Origin: Opisthocomus hoazin
Taxonomy: Eukaryota; Chordata; Aves; Opisthocomiformes; Opisthocomidae
Reading direction: 5' to 3'
NCBI RefSeq assembly: GCF_030867145.1
Contig: NC_134434.1
Coordinates: 5,580,001 to 5,644,000, forward strand
DNA: 64,000 nucleotides
Shown: one piece after another, positions 37,401 to 49,400 of the stretch
Layout of the letters: the number at the start of each line of letters is the position of its first letter
Numbering within the stretch: the first letter of the stretch is position 1
The notes under the pieces: model-generated
The model's input: the letters and a program-made list of their open reading frames with translations, nothing else
Told to the model about the DNA's origin: nothing
Databases searched by the model: none
Position numbers and translations under genes: made by a program

Positions 37401-40400
37401 CCAGCCTCTGGAATGAGATCCCTGGAGGAGAGAGCAGAGGACAGGAGACATGGCAGCACTGCAAACTGTCCTGCTTCAGGAGCACATTGATTTTGTCTTC
37501 TAACGTGATCCCGACCTGGCCAAGCTACAGCATGGAGCAGGCATGGCCGCACCAAAAGTCCTTATGGGGACAAGGGACTATGCAAGGGGACCAGCCTAGG
37601 AGCAAGGAAGCCTTGGAACAGGAAAGGGTGAAAGCCCAAGGGGACAGGAAGGCAACCAGGGGATGGGAAGGGAGAACTGCTCCATCCCCAGTCCCTTCTG
37701 CCCCACTGCCGATGTGGGATCGGTTTTGAATTGCATGGGTGGTATTTAGCAGCTTCTGCCACTTGCTTGAGCCCCCCCAGGCCCTGGATCCTACTTACGG
37801 ACAGCAGGTCACTGCCACCTTCCCTCCCGCAGAGATGGAGCCCAGCCTGGCCCCAACAGAAGCCAGGCCGGCATGAGGAGCCCGTGTCCCTGGATGCCTC
37901 CCTGGGACCATACCCTGCTGCCATTGGGAACCCCAACCAGGCAATGTCTAATGGACCTGGACTGGGTGGCAACAGCAAAGCCCATGTCACCCCCAAAAGG
38001 CAAAAGGACCAGGGTACATCTTGGGAAAGATCTTACAGTGTCATCAAGATCCAACGCCCTTATTACTGCAAGCAGCCACATCCCAACCCCAGCTGCTGCT
38101 CAACAGCCAAGAAGCAGCACCCATGGGGACCCAGCACCCACAGGAAGCTCATGTTGATCCACACAGGCCCCCCAGTTACAGCAGCGCTCACCCCTCTTGC
38201 AGAGACATCAGCCCCAGTTTGCAGAGAAAAGCTATTGCATTCTCAGCAAATATTGACAGCAGCTTGTTCTCAGTTAATATTTACCCTCACTTCAATAAAA
38301 AGATTTCACTACAGCCTCGCAGTAGGCCACGGAGGCCATGCACCAAGCATATAAGGTCCTGGCCAGCTTTCCAGCAGAGGAGACATTTTTGCTGTTCTTG
38401 GCTCCAGTTGAGGGGAGAGGCCACGGTGAGAGGCAGCAACTGGCTCCCCAGTCCCGGCAAGCCAGCATCTCCCACACGGCAATTTTTTGGCAGGGTGGGG
38501 GAATCTCACACACTTGTAGGAGGGGAAAAGCCTTTGGACCAAAGTCCCCAGCTCAGGCAGCCCCAGGCACTTGTGATGGCACCAGAGCAGGACGTAGCAA
38601 ACCCCCCCCAGCACTGGGGCTTTCCCAGTGGTCTGTAGAACACGGACCTGACCGGTGTCACAGCAATAAACAACCAGATAGGAGCTGGGAAAGTCCACGG
38701 CTGCAGCAGTGTGGGACGAGCGTTGCCATATCCATGCTGGCCCTGTAGCTCCAAGCTGGAGGCTGGACGCACCACGACAGCCCAGCCAGACTTTGCCTGG
38801 TGGCCATGGCCATTTATGCTGACAGAGCCTTGAGCTCGGTGTTAATCAGCCAGTCCAGTGTCAATGTTGCAGAGGGTTTTGGGTTTTTTTTAAATCTTTT
38901 TGTTCTTTTGAAAGCATCTTTCATCCCATCTGCACCTACAAGCTCCCACCTCCGCAGGACGTTGTTGCCGTGACGGAGACCCTGCATTTCAGGTCCCCGT
39001 CAGGGCTCTCCAAAGCAGCTGCCTGGTTTGAGGATGGGGAGAAGCATCCCCAGCCTCAGCCACAGCCCACAGACCCATCTGAGGCCTCAGAGCCGGTCTC
39101 ACTGCCGTGGCCCTGTGCAGGATTAAACAAGGGCTGAAGTCTGCTCTGTGTGATAACAGCTCTCCATAAGCCACCAAAAGACAGGAAGAATAGGAGAAAG
39201 GGCCTTTTAGAAATAATTGGAAAAGCTGCTCCATTGGGAACAACAGGACATCTACGAGGAGTCCTTAATTAAGAGGAGCACTGCGGCTGCTGACAGATGT
39301 GCCCAAAGCCGTATCACAAGGTAGCGTCTCAGCTGTAAAGAAAGAGCCAGGGAGTCCCCCAACCCTATGGAAATCTCCACGCAAGGGCAGGCTTGAAGGC
39401 TCCAGCCACCTTGATGCCGATGAATGGACCCAGTGTTATCACCCCAGTTACACCACTAAGCATCTCAAACTGAGCATCTCAAACAAAGCCCAGGGCTGGG
39501 TGGGAGCAGCCAGCTCATGCTTTGCCATGGAACAGACCCACCAGACTGAAAGGCAGCCAGGAAATACTTACACGTTTCACTAATCCACACTGGTCTGGAG
39601 CTGAGAGTCCTTGGGATGCTCCCACCACCTTGCACGCAAGGCAGCCACCGCAAACACAACCCTGCCTTGCTCCTCTGGAGGAATTTGGTCTCACCCTGTG
39701 CTGGACCACCAGGGAAAAACATCCAGAGGATAGAGGGCTAAGGTCCTCGCCTCCCGGAAAAGCTGAGGTTTGGGACGCGCTAGGTAAATGTGGACACCAC
39801 GCTCAAGGGAGTCATCAAGCAAGAGGGGTATGAGACAGCAACACCAGGAGAGTCCACGGAACAAACAGGGGGTGGTGGTGGCAGTGGGTGTTTGTGGGGA
39901 AGCAGGGCCAGCAGCACATGAAAACCCCACGGGCGGGAGAGCTTACCAGGGGCCTTGAGCTCGTCGCTGATGAAGGTGAGCAGCTCGCGGAATATGTTGC
40001 AGTAGGGCACGGGCCAGGTCAGGAAGCTGTGGTATACGCTGGCGGCCCTCAGGAGCAGGTCAGAGCCTGGTGGGAAGTGAGGAGCCTGCAGGAGACAGGG
40101 AGACCCAGTGAGAACGGGAGCAAGGACACGGACCTCGAGCAGTGCGTGAGAACTCGAGGGTTTAGGCTGGAAGTGGATGGCAGGTCAACCATGAGCCAGC
40201 AGCGTGCCCTGGTTGCCAAGTAGGCCAATGGGATCCTGGGGTGCATCAGGAGGAGTGTGGCCAGCAGGTCGAGGGAGGTTCTCCTTCCCCTCTACACTGC
40301 CCTAGTGAGGCCCCATCTGGAGTACTGTGTCCAGTGCTGGGCTCCCCAGCTCGAGAAAGATGAGGAGCTACTGGAGGGAGTCCAGCGCAGGGCTACGAGG

Positions 40401-43400
40401 ATGGTGAGGGGACTGGAGCATCTCTCCTACGAGGAGAGGCTGAGGGAGCTGGGCTTGTTTAGCCTGAAGAAGAGAAGGCTGAGAGGGGACCTTAGAAATG
40501 CCTCTAAATATCTTCAGGGTGGGTGTCAGGAGGACGGGGCCAGACTCTTTCCAGTGGTGCCCAGCGACAGGACAAGGGGCAATGGGCACAAACTGAAGCA
40601 GAGGAAGCTCCAGCTGAACATGAGGAAGAACTTCTTCCCTCTGAGGGTGACGGAGCCCTGGAACAGGCTGCCCAGGGAGGCTGTGGAGTCTCCTTCTCTG
40701 GAGATATTCCAGACCTACCTGGACACGGTCCTGTGCAGCCTGCTCTGGGTGACCCTGCTTTGGCAGGAGGGTTGGACTGGGTGACCCACAGAGGTCCCTT
40801 CCAACCCCTAACGTTCTGTGATTCTGTCAAGTGGTAGGAAGAGAAGCGGATCGGAGCAGAGCTTCACCCCGTGACACCCCCGGTCATCTCCCAGGGAAGG
40901 GTCCCTGCTGGGCACAGCTCCGAGAAAGCTTCATCCGCTCTGCACCCTCCCAACCTCCTGGCTGTGGCTCACGCACCAGAGTCTATATATAAATTTCTTT
41001 TTTAACAACCCCATATCCATCCAGATGAATCGCATCACAGCCTGTGCTTTTGCAAGATCTGGCAGCAATGATTTCCTTGGGATAATGATGCATTGTGCTA
41101 ATAATAATAATAAAAAAAGTATTTCCTGTGAAGGCTCCGCTCCTTCTTTTCATTAGCATTGCCTATACATTTTGCACAAGTACAAAGCATAATGAAAAAA
41201 ATTTGCCTTCTCTGTGCAGTGATATTGTCCACCTCCCTTTCTGATTAGCCCATCTTTAAATAAAATGATGAAAACCACTGAAGCTCATCTCTCAGCTTGT
41301 GCAATGGTTGCCTGGTCTTGATCCCTGTAGATTCGTACAGGATCTTTTTTTTTTTTGAGGTGAATTGATCAAAGTAGACTGTGATGTTGCAGATGAAAGC
41401 CACCCTGATTCCAATGACTGTCCTGCGTGGCTCCGTGGGGCCCTGGACCCCGTGGCTCCCTGGGGGCTGGGATCAAGCTACACGCAGCAGCCTCAGGACT
41501 TACATACAGGACCGCATAGTAGAAGAGCAGAGCCAGGGGCGTTACGAGATCGTAGTCGCACTTCTCCTGCACCTGTAGGAAACAGCCCGAGGGCAGAAGG
41601 GTGAGCTGGGCTGCTCGCCATGAGCCTTACCCGAAGGCATCCTTCGAGGTGCCGGGAGCATCCCCGACAACGCAGATGCACGCCTGACCCACACCATCAC
41701 ATCACTGTCCCCAGTGCATTCCCTTGTCTCCGTAGGAAAATAACCCCTAAAGCCCCAGTAACCCACACTGATGGGACAGGCAGATCAGCACAGGCTGCCG
41801 CTCCTCCGCCTTCACCCTGGAGAAGCTGGATTTGCCCAAGCTCCCAGCCCTCCGATGCTCCCGATCCCTGCAAAGCTGCATGAAGTTCTATGAACGTGGC
41901 TGAAAGCAGCTGGTTCGGAGAGGCAAGCAGGCAACCCAGCCCCTGCAAGCGGCTTGCTAAGCTCAGCAGCACGGTGCGACCACGGATTTGTGTCCCAGCC
42001 TTTGCCAGTGAACAGCCAGCAGAATTATTTCACCAAGGGACACAGTGATGGCTCAGGGATACACTTGCAGACACTCTCTCCCCTTGTTCATGTGCACAGC
42101 ACAAAGTGGAATAAACCCTTACAAAAACTCTAATGTATAAAACTGCAACTAGACCAATTCCAGCCATTACAAAAAAAAGAGACTAAACCAAATCCTGCTA
42201 ATCTTAACTGGTATCAGCTCTGCTAGACAGCCCTTCTCTCCCCAAAAATGAAAGGCAGCATTTACCCCATCACATGAATCCCAGCGCTGAGGATTTCGGA
42301 AACACATCACTGTTTCCTGCCACATCAAGGGATTCCTCCGAGGTCTTCCCGGCCACAGCCCGAGTCAACCCTGCTCAACCGACGATGCCTCGAGCTTCTC
42401 CGGCACATGATGGGACTGCGGCAGGCCGATACGATCGGCCCCGCTGCCGTTTCGCCTCCCCACTGTGCCTGACCCGGCTGTTGCCTGCCGGGCTGCTACA
42501 CGGTGCAAACCCTGCCCGTGGTCCCCAGTGTCCCAGCTCCACTCCCAGCCCTGCAGAAAACCTGGCAGAGCATCAAAAACGACAGGAAACCTTCAATTTG
42601 CTCCAATTTGGACGAGCAGCTCCCAGTTACACCGGGGGAAGGTCTGGGGAAGGCTGGCTCCATCCGTGCAGCCCTGCAACCTGGGCTGCCCCTGCCCGGT
42701 GCCAAGCACTGCTCTGGGAAATCAAAACACTTCCCCGTGGATGCACAGTGCTGCTGGAAAAGCAGATATCGGAGCTGGGTTTTTCCCTTGCAGTTCCCAT
42801 GTGCTGAAAGCTGGTGGGACACACAGGGCTGCTCCCAGCAGTGTTTCGGACCCGCCGACCCAGCATCACCTGCCTCCAAGCTCCAGTGCTCCGGCAACAC
42901 CTTACCACAACACAAAAATCACTTGCCAAGCTCTGCAAAACTCCACTTCAGGCAAACCCTGGAGCTGACGCCGTCTCAAAGCCTGCAGCCCCCCCCCCCC
43001 CCCGGCAGCCCCCCGACTCACCTCTTTGGCCTTGCTGAGGATTTTCTCCACGAGGATGAGGTAGTTGCTGGCGTCTCGGCTCACCAGCTCCTGCAGGCTC
43101 CAGCAGTTCAGGCACAGCCCGGCTGCAGGAGAGACAGAGCCACCGTCACTCACAGCCCCGTTCAAGAAGGTGCCAAGGAGGGACGAACAATGTGAAGGGG
43201 TCAGGGTGAAGATGTTCGCCGCCTACATCACAGCAGAAGAAAAAACCTCACACCCTCCTTCTGGACAGATCTAATCTCAAACTCATCTCTGTTGCATCAC
43301 TTCGTACCCAAGTGCCATCTCGCTCGCGCAGCTGGGCTGGATGCCTCTGCCCCGGGGAGGCTGGGTCACCAACACGCCCACGCTGCCAGCTGCCCGCTGC

Positions 43401-46400
43401 AGAGGCCAAGGGCACGTGCGTGGCGTGGTGGATGCCCACCTTCAGTCCCCCTGAGCACACAAAATCCACTGGTGTGACCCTCCAGCCCTGCTGCCCCCAG
43501 GCTCCATCACCCCAGATGCACTATCCCAACCCTCAAACCCTGCAAAATTCAGCTCCCCGTCGGGCGCACATCCAACCCCCTCCAGCTTCATCCCATCTGA
43601 GGGAAGATGCTGCATCCCCACCACCACCTTCCCCACGCCCTGGAGACGCACCATCACATCAGCATCGTGGCAGGCAGAGCTCGAATCAGCATCGTTGTTA
43701 AGCCTGCCCAGTGTTTATTCTATCTCTTAGCACCTTCAAAGTTTCATTAAATGTATTAAAACCCAACCAGAAGATTAGCCAGACTGAGGGAGGAGAACTG
43801 CCTTGCAAAAGGATGGAGGGTCCTTCACCCCAGCTGACTGAAACCCCCTTGACCTCCACCCCCAGAGATCTGCCGCTCGCTGCTGGGACCCGACCGGTGA
43901 CAACGGCCCAAGGTGTTTCCCGAAGCCGTCGCTTTTCTTGGCTGTCAGGGCCACCTCCCGGATGGTCTTGGAGGAAATGATCTGTGCAAAGGCTGCCGGG
44001 CGCCTCCATCCATCCCGGCCCCGCATCCCGGGGGAGGAGGCAGTGCTCTGGATCTGCAGAGCAAGAAGGGAGCAGCACCTCCTCCTCCTCCTCTTCCTCC
44101 TCCCTCCCAGGGACCCGGGCACTGCACACAGCCCCATGGAGGAAAATTATGGGGAAATTTCAAGCAAACAGCCTAATAAATATCCAAGAAGGGTCTGTGT
44201 TTGCATCTCCCCCATCGCCATGGATTCTGTCACCAGGAGTGGACGCAGTGCAGACACCACACACAGCTCGGTCACCGCCCACGGCACAGTTCAGGGTGTG
44301 CTGGCACCAGGGCTCTTCCAAGCTCAGTCCAAAAGCAAAAATTAAGAGAAACAGCGTCTCTCACTGCAGGGAACTGGGGCTAACGATCAGAGAGGAAAAA
44401 TAAATATAAATCCAGCCGCTCTTCGCTCACGCAGTCTATTAAGTGGCACAGAAACATAACAAACACCAACCCATGTGTGTTGGCTGTCACGTTGGAGCTA
44501 ACAAGGAAGAAACAACGCTGTGAGCTGGCAAGGGGACAGCAGCCTCCACCACGAATCTACAGGTTACACTGTCTGACCCTCAAACATCATTCCCAGCTGC
44601 AGAGGGTACAAATTCATCAAACATACAGACACGTAAATGCTATAAAAGCACCTTTACACACCTTCTAGGTGTTAAACAAGATGAATTTAAACCAGAGGGG
44701 AGGTCTGCCACAGCCCAGCTAGATGAGGGACAAGCAGAACTAGAGCTAAGGTTGCTAAAACAGCCTTCCCTTGTGCCCCTCCATGGACAGGCATTTGCTT
44801 ACCAGGACACACACTATTTGTGTGGCTTTATGCCTAGCTTGTAGTTGAATTAACAGAGCAAGAACCTTTCCCCACAGAAAAGTCCCCCTGCTGCCATGCA
44901 ACTTTTTACTTTCTATGAATTAACATTTTCCAGCAGAGAAAGATCCTGCTGGAAAGCTTCCAAGGAGCTCAGATGCACTTGCTGTTAATTAGAGTCGCCT
45001 TTTTTAATTCGCCTCTGGTGCTCCTGGCGTTTTGCTGGGTTTGCTGACACCGGAGCGCACCCTTAGATCGTGACATCTTGTCAGCGAGGGCACAGCCACA
45101 GCGACCCGGTAATTCCGCGATGCTCCCGGTTTCCTCTGAGCCAGCGCAATGGCACAAAGCCACGGCTCTGCCTTGGATGACTCCGGCAGATCCCTCAAAT
45201 AAATCAACATTGTCCCAGAGTGCGGCATCCTCCAGGGAAAGCCCCAGCACCTGTGAGAGAGCCAAGCAAGCAACAAGCCCAGCAGAACTGGTCAGAGATG
45301 CCAGGGGCTTTGCTGACCTCGGCAAGAAGCAGTTGGACTGACGTGGTGCCTTGAAACGACCCGTCCCGCTTTGGCCGGGAAGATTATTTCACCCAAGAGA
45401 GCCCGGCTGCGGCTGCCCAGGGCGAAGCCCGGCCGTGCGGAGCGGGATCCGGGAGAGCATCGGCGCTGAGCTCCGTTGGGTGCGTCGCCAGACGGGCAGA
45501 ACGCCGCTCGCTTCCTGCGTGAGCGTAACTGCCAGTGCCAAGAGCCCAGCACGGCGCAGGCTCTTTCCTTCCTCTCGCTTCTAGCGAGGGAGGAGGAAAT
45601 CGCAGCGGCTCGCCGCGTTACTCTGCGCTGAATGGGGCAGGGGGACAGGCACCAGGCTGCTTCCCCGGGCAGGAGCTGGGGCAAACCCCCTGGGAACGGG
45701 CTGGGGGGACGGGCAGGTAGCAGGGACACGGGTAGCGCTCGAGGGAAGCGTCTTACAAATATGATTCAGACCTGAGGTCTTCTGACCCATTTCTGGGTCT
45801 TCTACAGGAACTGTGAGCTGAAGCACAAGGACGCAGCCAGGTATATTTGAATAACATCACTATAAGCAGAATTTCTGTTTAACTCCTGGTCATGGTCATG
45901 GCAAGGCACTGGGATTACCCTGGGATTAAGCCAACCAGTGCTGGGATGCAGCAGACTGCCAGAGTCTGAGCTCCTACACTTGGCAAAGCAGCACAAACCA
46001 AAGACACACTGAAACAGCTCCGTCCTTGCTAAAAATAGACTCAAGCACAATATGCAGCTTGGATATCCTGGACACAATAAACAAAGACCACGCGGAAAAG
46101 TGAAGCGTCCAGCACCACCAGGCATCAGCTGGGACAGGGGATCCAGAGCCGGGTGAGAATTCCCCTCCCTCCGCATACAGCCCAGGTCACGAGCACCCAC
46201 TTTCCAAGCACTTGGAGCAAAATCAGTCCCTGAAACCATATCCCCTATATCCAAACTAAAAAAGATTTTTAGGGCATCGAAGGTGATGCTCCTAATGTGC
46301 ACAGGTCAGGAAGAAAACTCCCAGGTGACATTAAAAGCAGAAAGGAGCCACCCACCAGCAAGTGCCCTCTCTGTCCCTCTGCAGATGTCCTGCATCCGCC

Positions 46401-49400
46401 TGGGACATGGCTGGGTGCTGCGGTAGCACCAGGGGACGTTTACGAACTGCAGAGTAGCACTGTGTTTATTCCCAGGCCAGGGAGAAGCTGCAGCCAGGTA
46501 AGAAACCACATCCAGAAAGTTTTATTTGCAGTCACTCCTCCATCTCAGCGTACCCGAGCAGATGGCTCGTTGCTGGTTTGGCGTGATGGAATTGTGCCAC
46601 CACGCCAGGTCAAGCCATAAATCACAGGGACAACCAGGAGCAGTGTTTTACAGCAGGTCAGAGAGGCACAAGGCATGAAGTCCAACCTGGATGCATTCCA
46701 CTGTGCCAGGTATGCTCAAAACTGGCAGCACCAGACCATGCCGGGCACCCTCCCCGTGCTGGGGTGGGTGAGGGTAGGATGCGCGCCGAGGGCACGCAGA
46801 AAGCTTGAACTGGGCTTTCTCCTGGACTTTGCACTTGCTGTTTAATTCCCCAAAAAACATTTCTTGCTATGAGACACAAGGGAGGCCCCAGATCTGTGGG
46901 GAGCGTGCAGCTCAGGGATGCCCTGGGATGTCCCCCCGGATGGGCAGAGGGACGGTCCCTGCCACCACTGCAAGCAGGAGCTGTGCTCCCCGTTACCCCC
47001 TCTCTATCAAGTTGTGCAAGCACTGGAAAGTCCTTCACCTCACTCACCTAAGCCCATGACAAGGCGAGGTTTGCAGGGCTCAGGCAGGTGCCTCTTGGCC
47101 GAGGGAAGTGAGAAATAAAATCACGCACACAAACCACTCAACGCCTTAAAGGAGAGCGGTCCACACGGGAGCTGTGGGGTGATCTCCGGCACTGGAGGTG
47201 TCGAGATGCACCTTGTGCAGGCAGCACAAACTGGAACTTCACCTTCCAGCCCCTAAATCCTATGAATTTCTCACAAGAAGCACCAGAGACCTCCCAGCAG
47301 CGGGAAGCCCCACAGCTAAAAAAACTGCTTACATCCACCCTGCCCTCACGCTCATCCATCCGGTTTTGCTCCACTAAAACAGCAACCCAGTGCTATTTTA
47401 TTTTTTCTTTATATATGGAGAATGAGTCAGATTAATCTGCCAGCAACACAGGCAGCCCAGAGCGCACCGTGGCCCCGGCTGTGGGATGCTGGGGCTGAGA
47501 CACACGCAGCAGAAGCAGGACTAAGCTGTGCTTATCCCAGCATTCCACACAGCACGCTTAGAATGAGCCCAACATAGAATCACAGAATCAGAGAATGGTA
47601 AGGGTTGGAAGGGACCTTAAAGATCATCTGGTTCCAACTCCCCTGCCATCAGCAGGGACATCTTCCACCAGACCAGGGTGCTCAGAGCTCCATCCAACCT
47701 GGCCTTGAACACTGCCAGGGAGGGGGCAGCCACAGCTTCTCTGGGCAACCTGGCCCAGGGTTTCACCACCCTCATGGGGAAGAATTTCTTCCTAATCTCT
47801 AATCTAAATCTGCCCTCTTTTAGTTTACAGCCGTTCCCCCTTGTCCTATCCCTACACCCCCTTGGGAAAAGCCCCTCTCCATCCTTCCTTTTGGCCCCTT
47901 CAGGCACTTGCAGCTGCTCTAAGGCCACCCCGGAGCCTTCTCTTCTCCAGGCTGAGCAGCCTCAACTCCCTCAGCCTGTCCTTGGAGGAGAGGTGCTCCA
48001 GCCCTCGGATCATCTTCATGGCCCTCCCCTGGACCCGCTCCAACACATCCATGACCCAAAGAAAAATCTCCCTTTGGGAGAGCAAACCCCATAGCAAAGC
48101 CTCTGAGCAGAGACCCAGCGCTAGGCAGAGGCTGCACTGAGACCCCCGCACCAGGAGCGAGCTCGGGCGCGGTGCACGCTCTCGCTTTGATCGCTATCAG
48201 CGTCGACGAAGATGCCAACAGCGTGCCGGGAGCTGGGCGCATCAGCCCCGTGGGCGGCCTCGGAAGGATGAGGCTTCGCGATTTCTTTTCTGAGAAGTGC
48301 ACCGAGACGCTCTCCTCCCAGAGTGGCTCCTTCCTGACCTCAGTAGTTCACATTTCCCCTCCACCGCTCTTCATAGGGGGGCAACTGTCAAGTCAGAAAA
48401 AAAAAGAAATAAAGCAGAAATACCGCATGCTCAAGCTGACTTCGCCCACAGCGCTCGGGCTGGGCATCGGCTCCCAGTGCTGTCAGAAGCGACTCGGAGG
48501 GGTGAAAAGCAAATGTCTCCGTTTCCTCCCTCCCCCAGAGCTGCTCTCACCATTTCCACTACGTCCTCACCAGAATAAGGTGGTTTTCTCCAAGTGACTG
48601 CCCAGAGGAAGGGCCAGCTTGCAGCAGGTCGTAAGCGGCAGGGTTGGAGGTGCCCGAAGCACAGGGGACAGCAGAAGCCCTGCAGTCACGGCATCCCCTT
48701 GGGATGCATCCCACACTGCGCGGGAGTCCAACCTGCAGCTCCCATCTCCAGGCAGCTGCTTTAGCCCCCCGAGCAGGGCACAGAGGCACCTCCCAGGGCT
48801 GGAGCCACCCCAAGCGCTTCCACCCAGCCTGGACAGCGATTTCAGCACGAGAACCCACCACAAGCCTGGAAAAATCTGTGCAAAGGTTAAAATTTGCAAG
48901 GTTTAGTAAGCAGCACAGCTTAATTCTGCGTTCAGAGCTGGAATCATAGAATGGTGAAGGTTGGAAGGGACCTTAAAGATCATCTGGTTCCAACCCCCCT
49001 GCCATCAGCAGGGACATCTTCCACCAGACCAGGGTGCTCAGAGCTCCATCCAACCTGGCCTTGAACACTGCCAGGGAGGGGGCAGCCACAGCTTCTCTGG
49101 GTAGCCTGGGCCAGTGTTTCACCACCCTCAGGGGGAAGAATTTCTTCCTAATATCCAATCTAAATCTGACCTCTTTTAGTTTACAGCCATTCCCCCTTGT
49201 CCTATCACTCCACACCCTTGTGAAAAGCCCCTCTCCATCCTTCCTGTCGGCCCCTTCAGGCACTGGCAGCTGCACTAAGGCCACCCCGGAGCCTTCTCTT
49301 CTCCAGGCTGAACAGCCCCAACTCCCTCAGCCTGTCCTCATAGGAGAGGTACTCTCCAGCCATCTGATCGTCTTCGTGGCCTCCTCTGGACCCACTCCAA

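Larger units (their letters stand above)
26623..43021 (-). other. PIK3R5: PIK3R5 introns 2-16
   Basis: Lengths between the coding exons in order are 1449, 1418, 2525, 1451, 555, 504, 1186, 99, 183, 234, 824, 1553, 530, 1470 and 213 bases. All follow GT-AG. Intron 3 (40086-41503) carries a CR1 tail next to exon 4 and an ATA/A-rich tract near 41101-41117. Intron 13 (29090-30642) carries another CR1 tail. I see nothing else recognisable in the rest. Confidence 0.85.

Noticed and set aside
47617..47928. 103-codon minus-strand open frame in intron 1
   Set aside because: It is the C-terminal tail of CR1 ORF2 within the repeat at 47573-48055, not a host gene. The same holds for 48973-49284.
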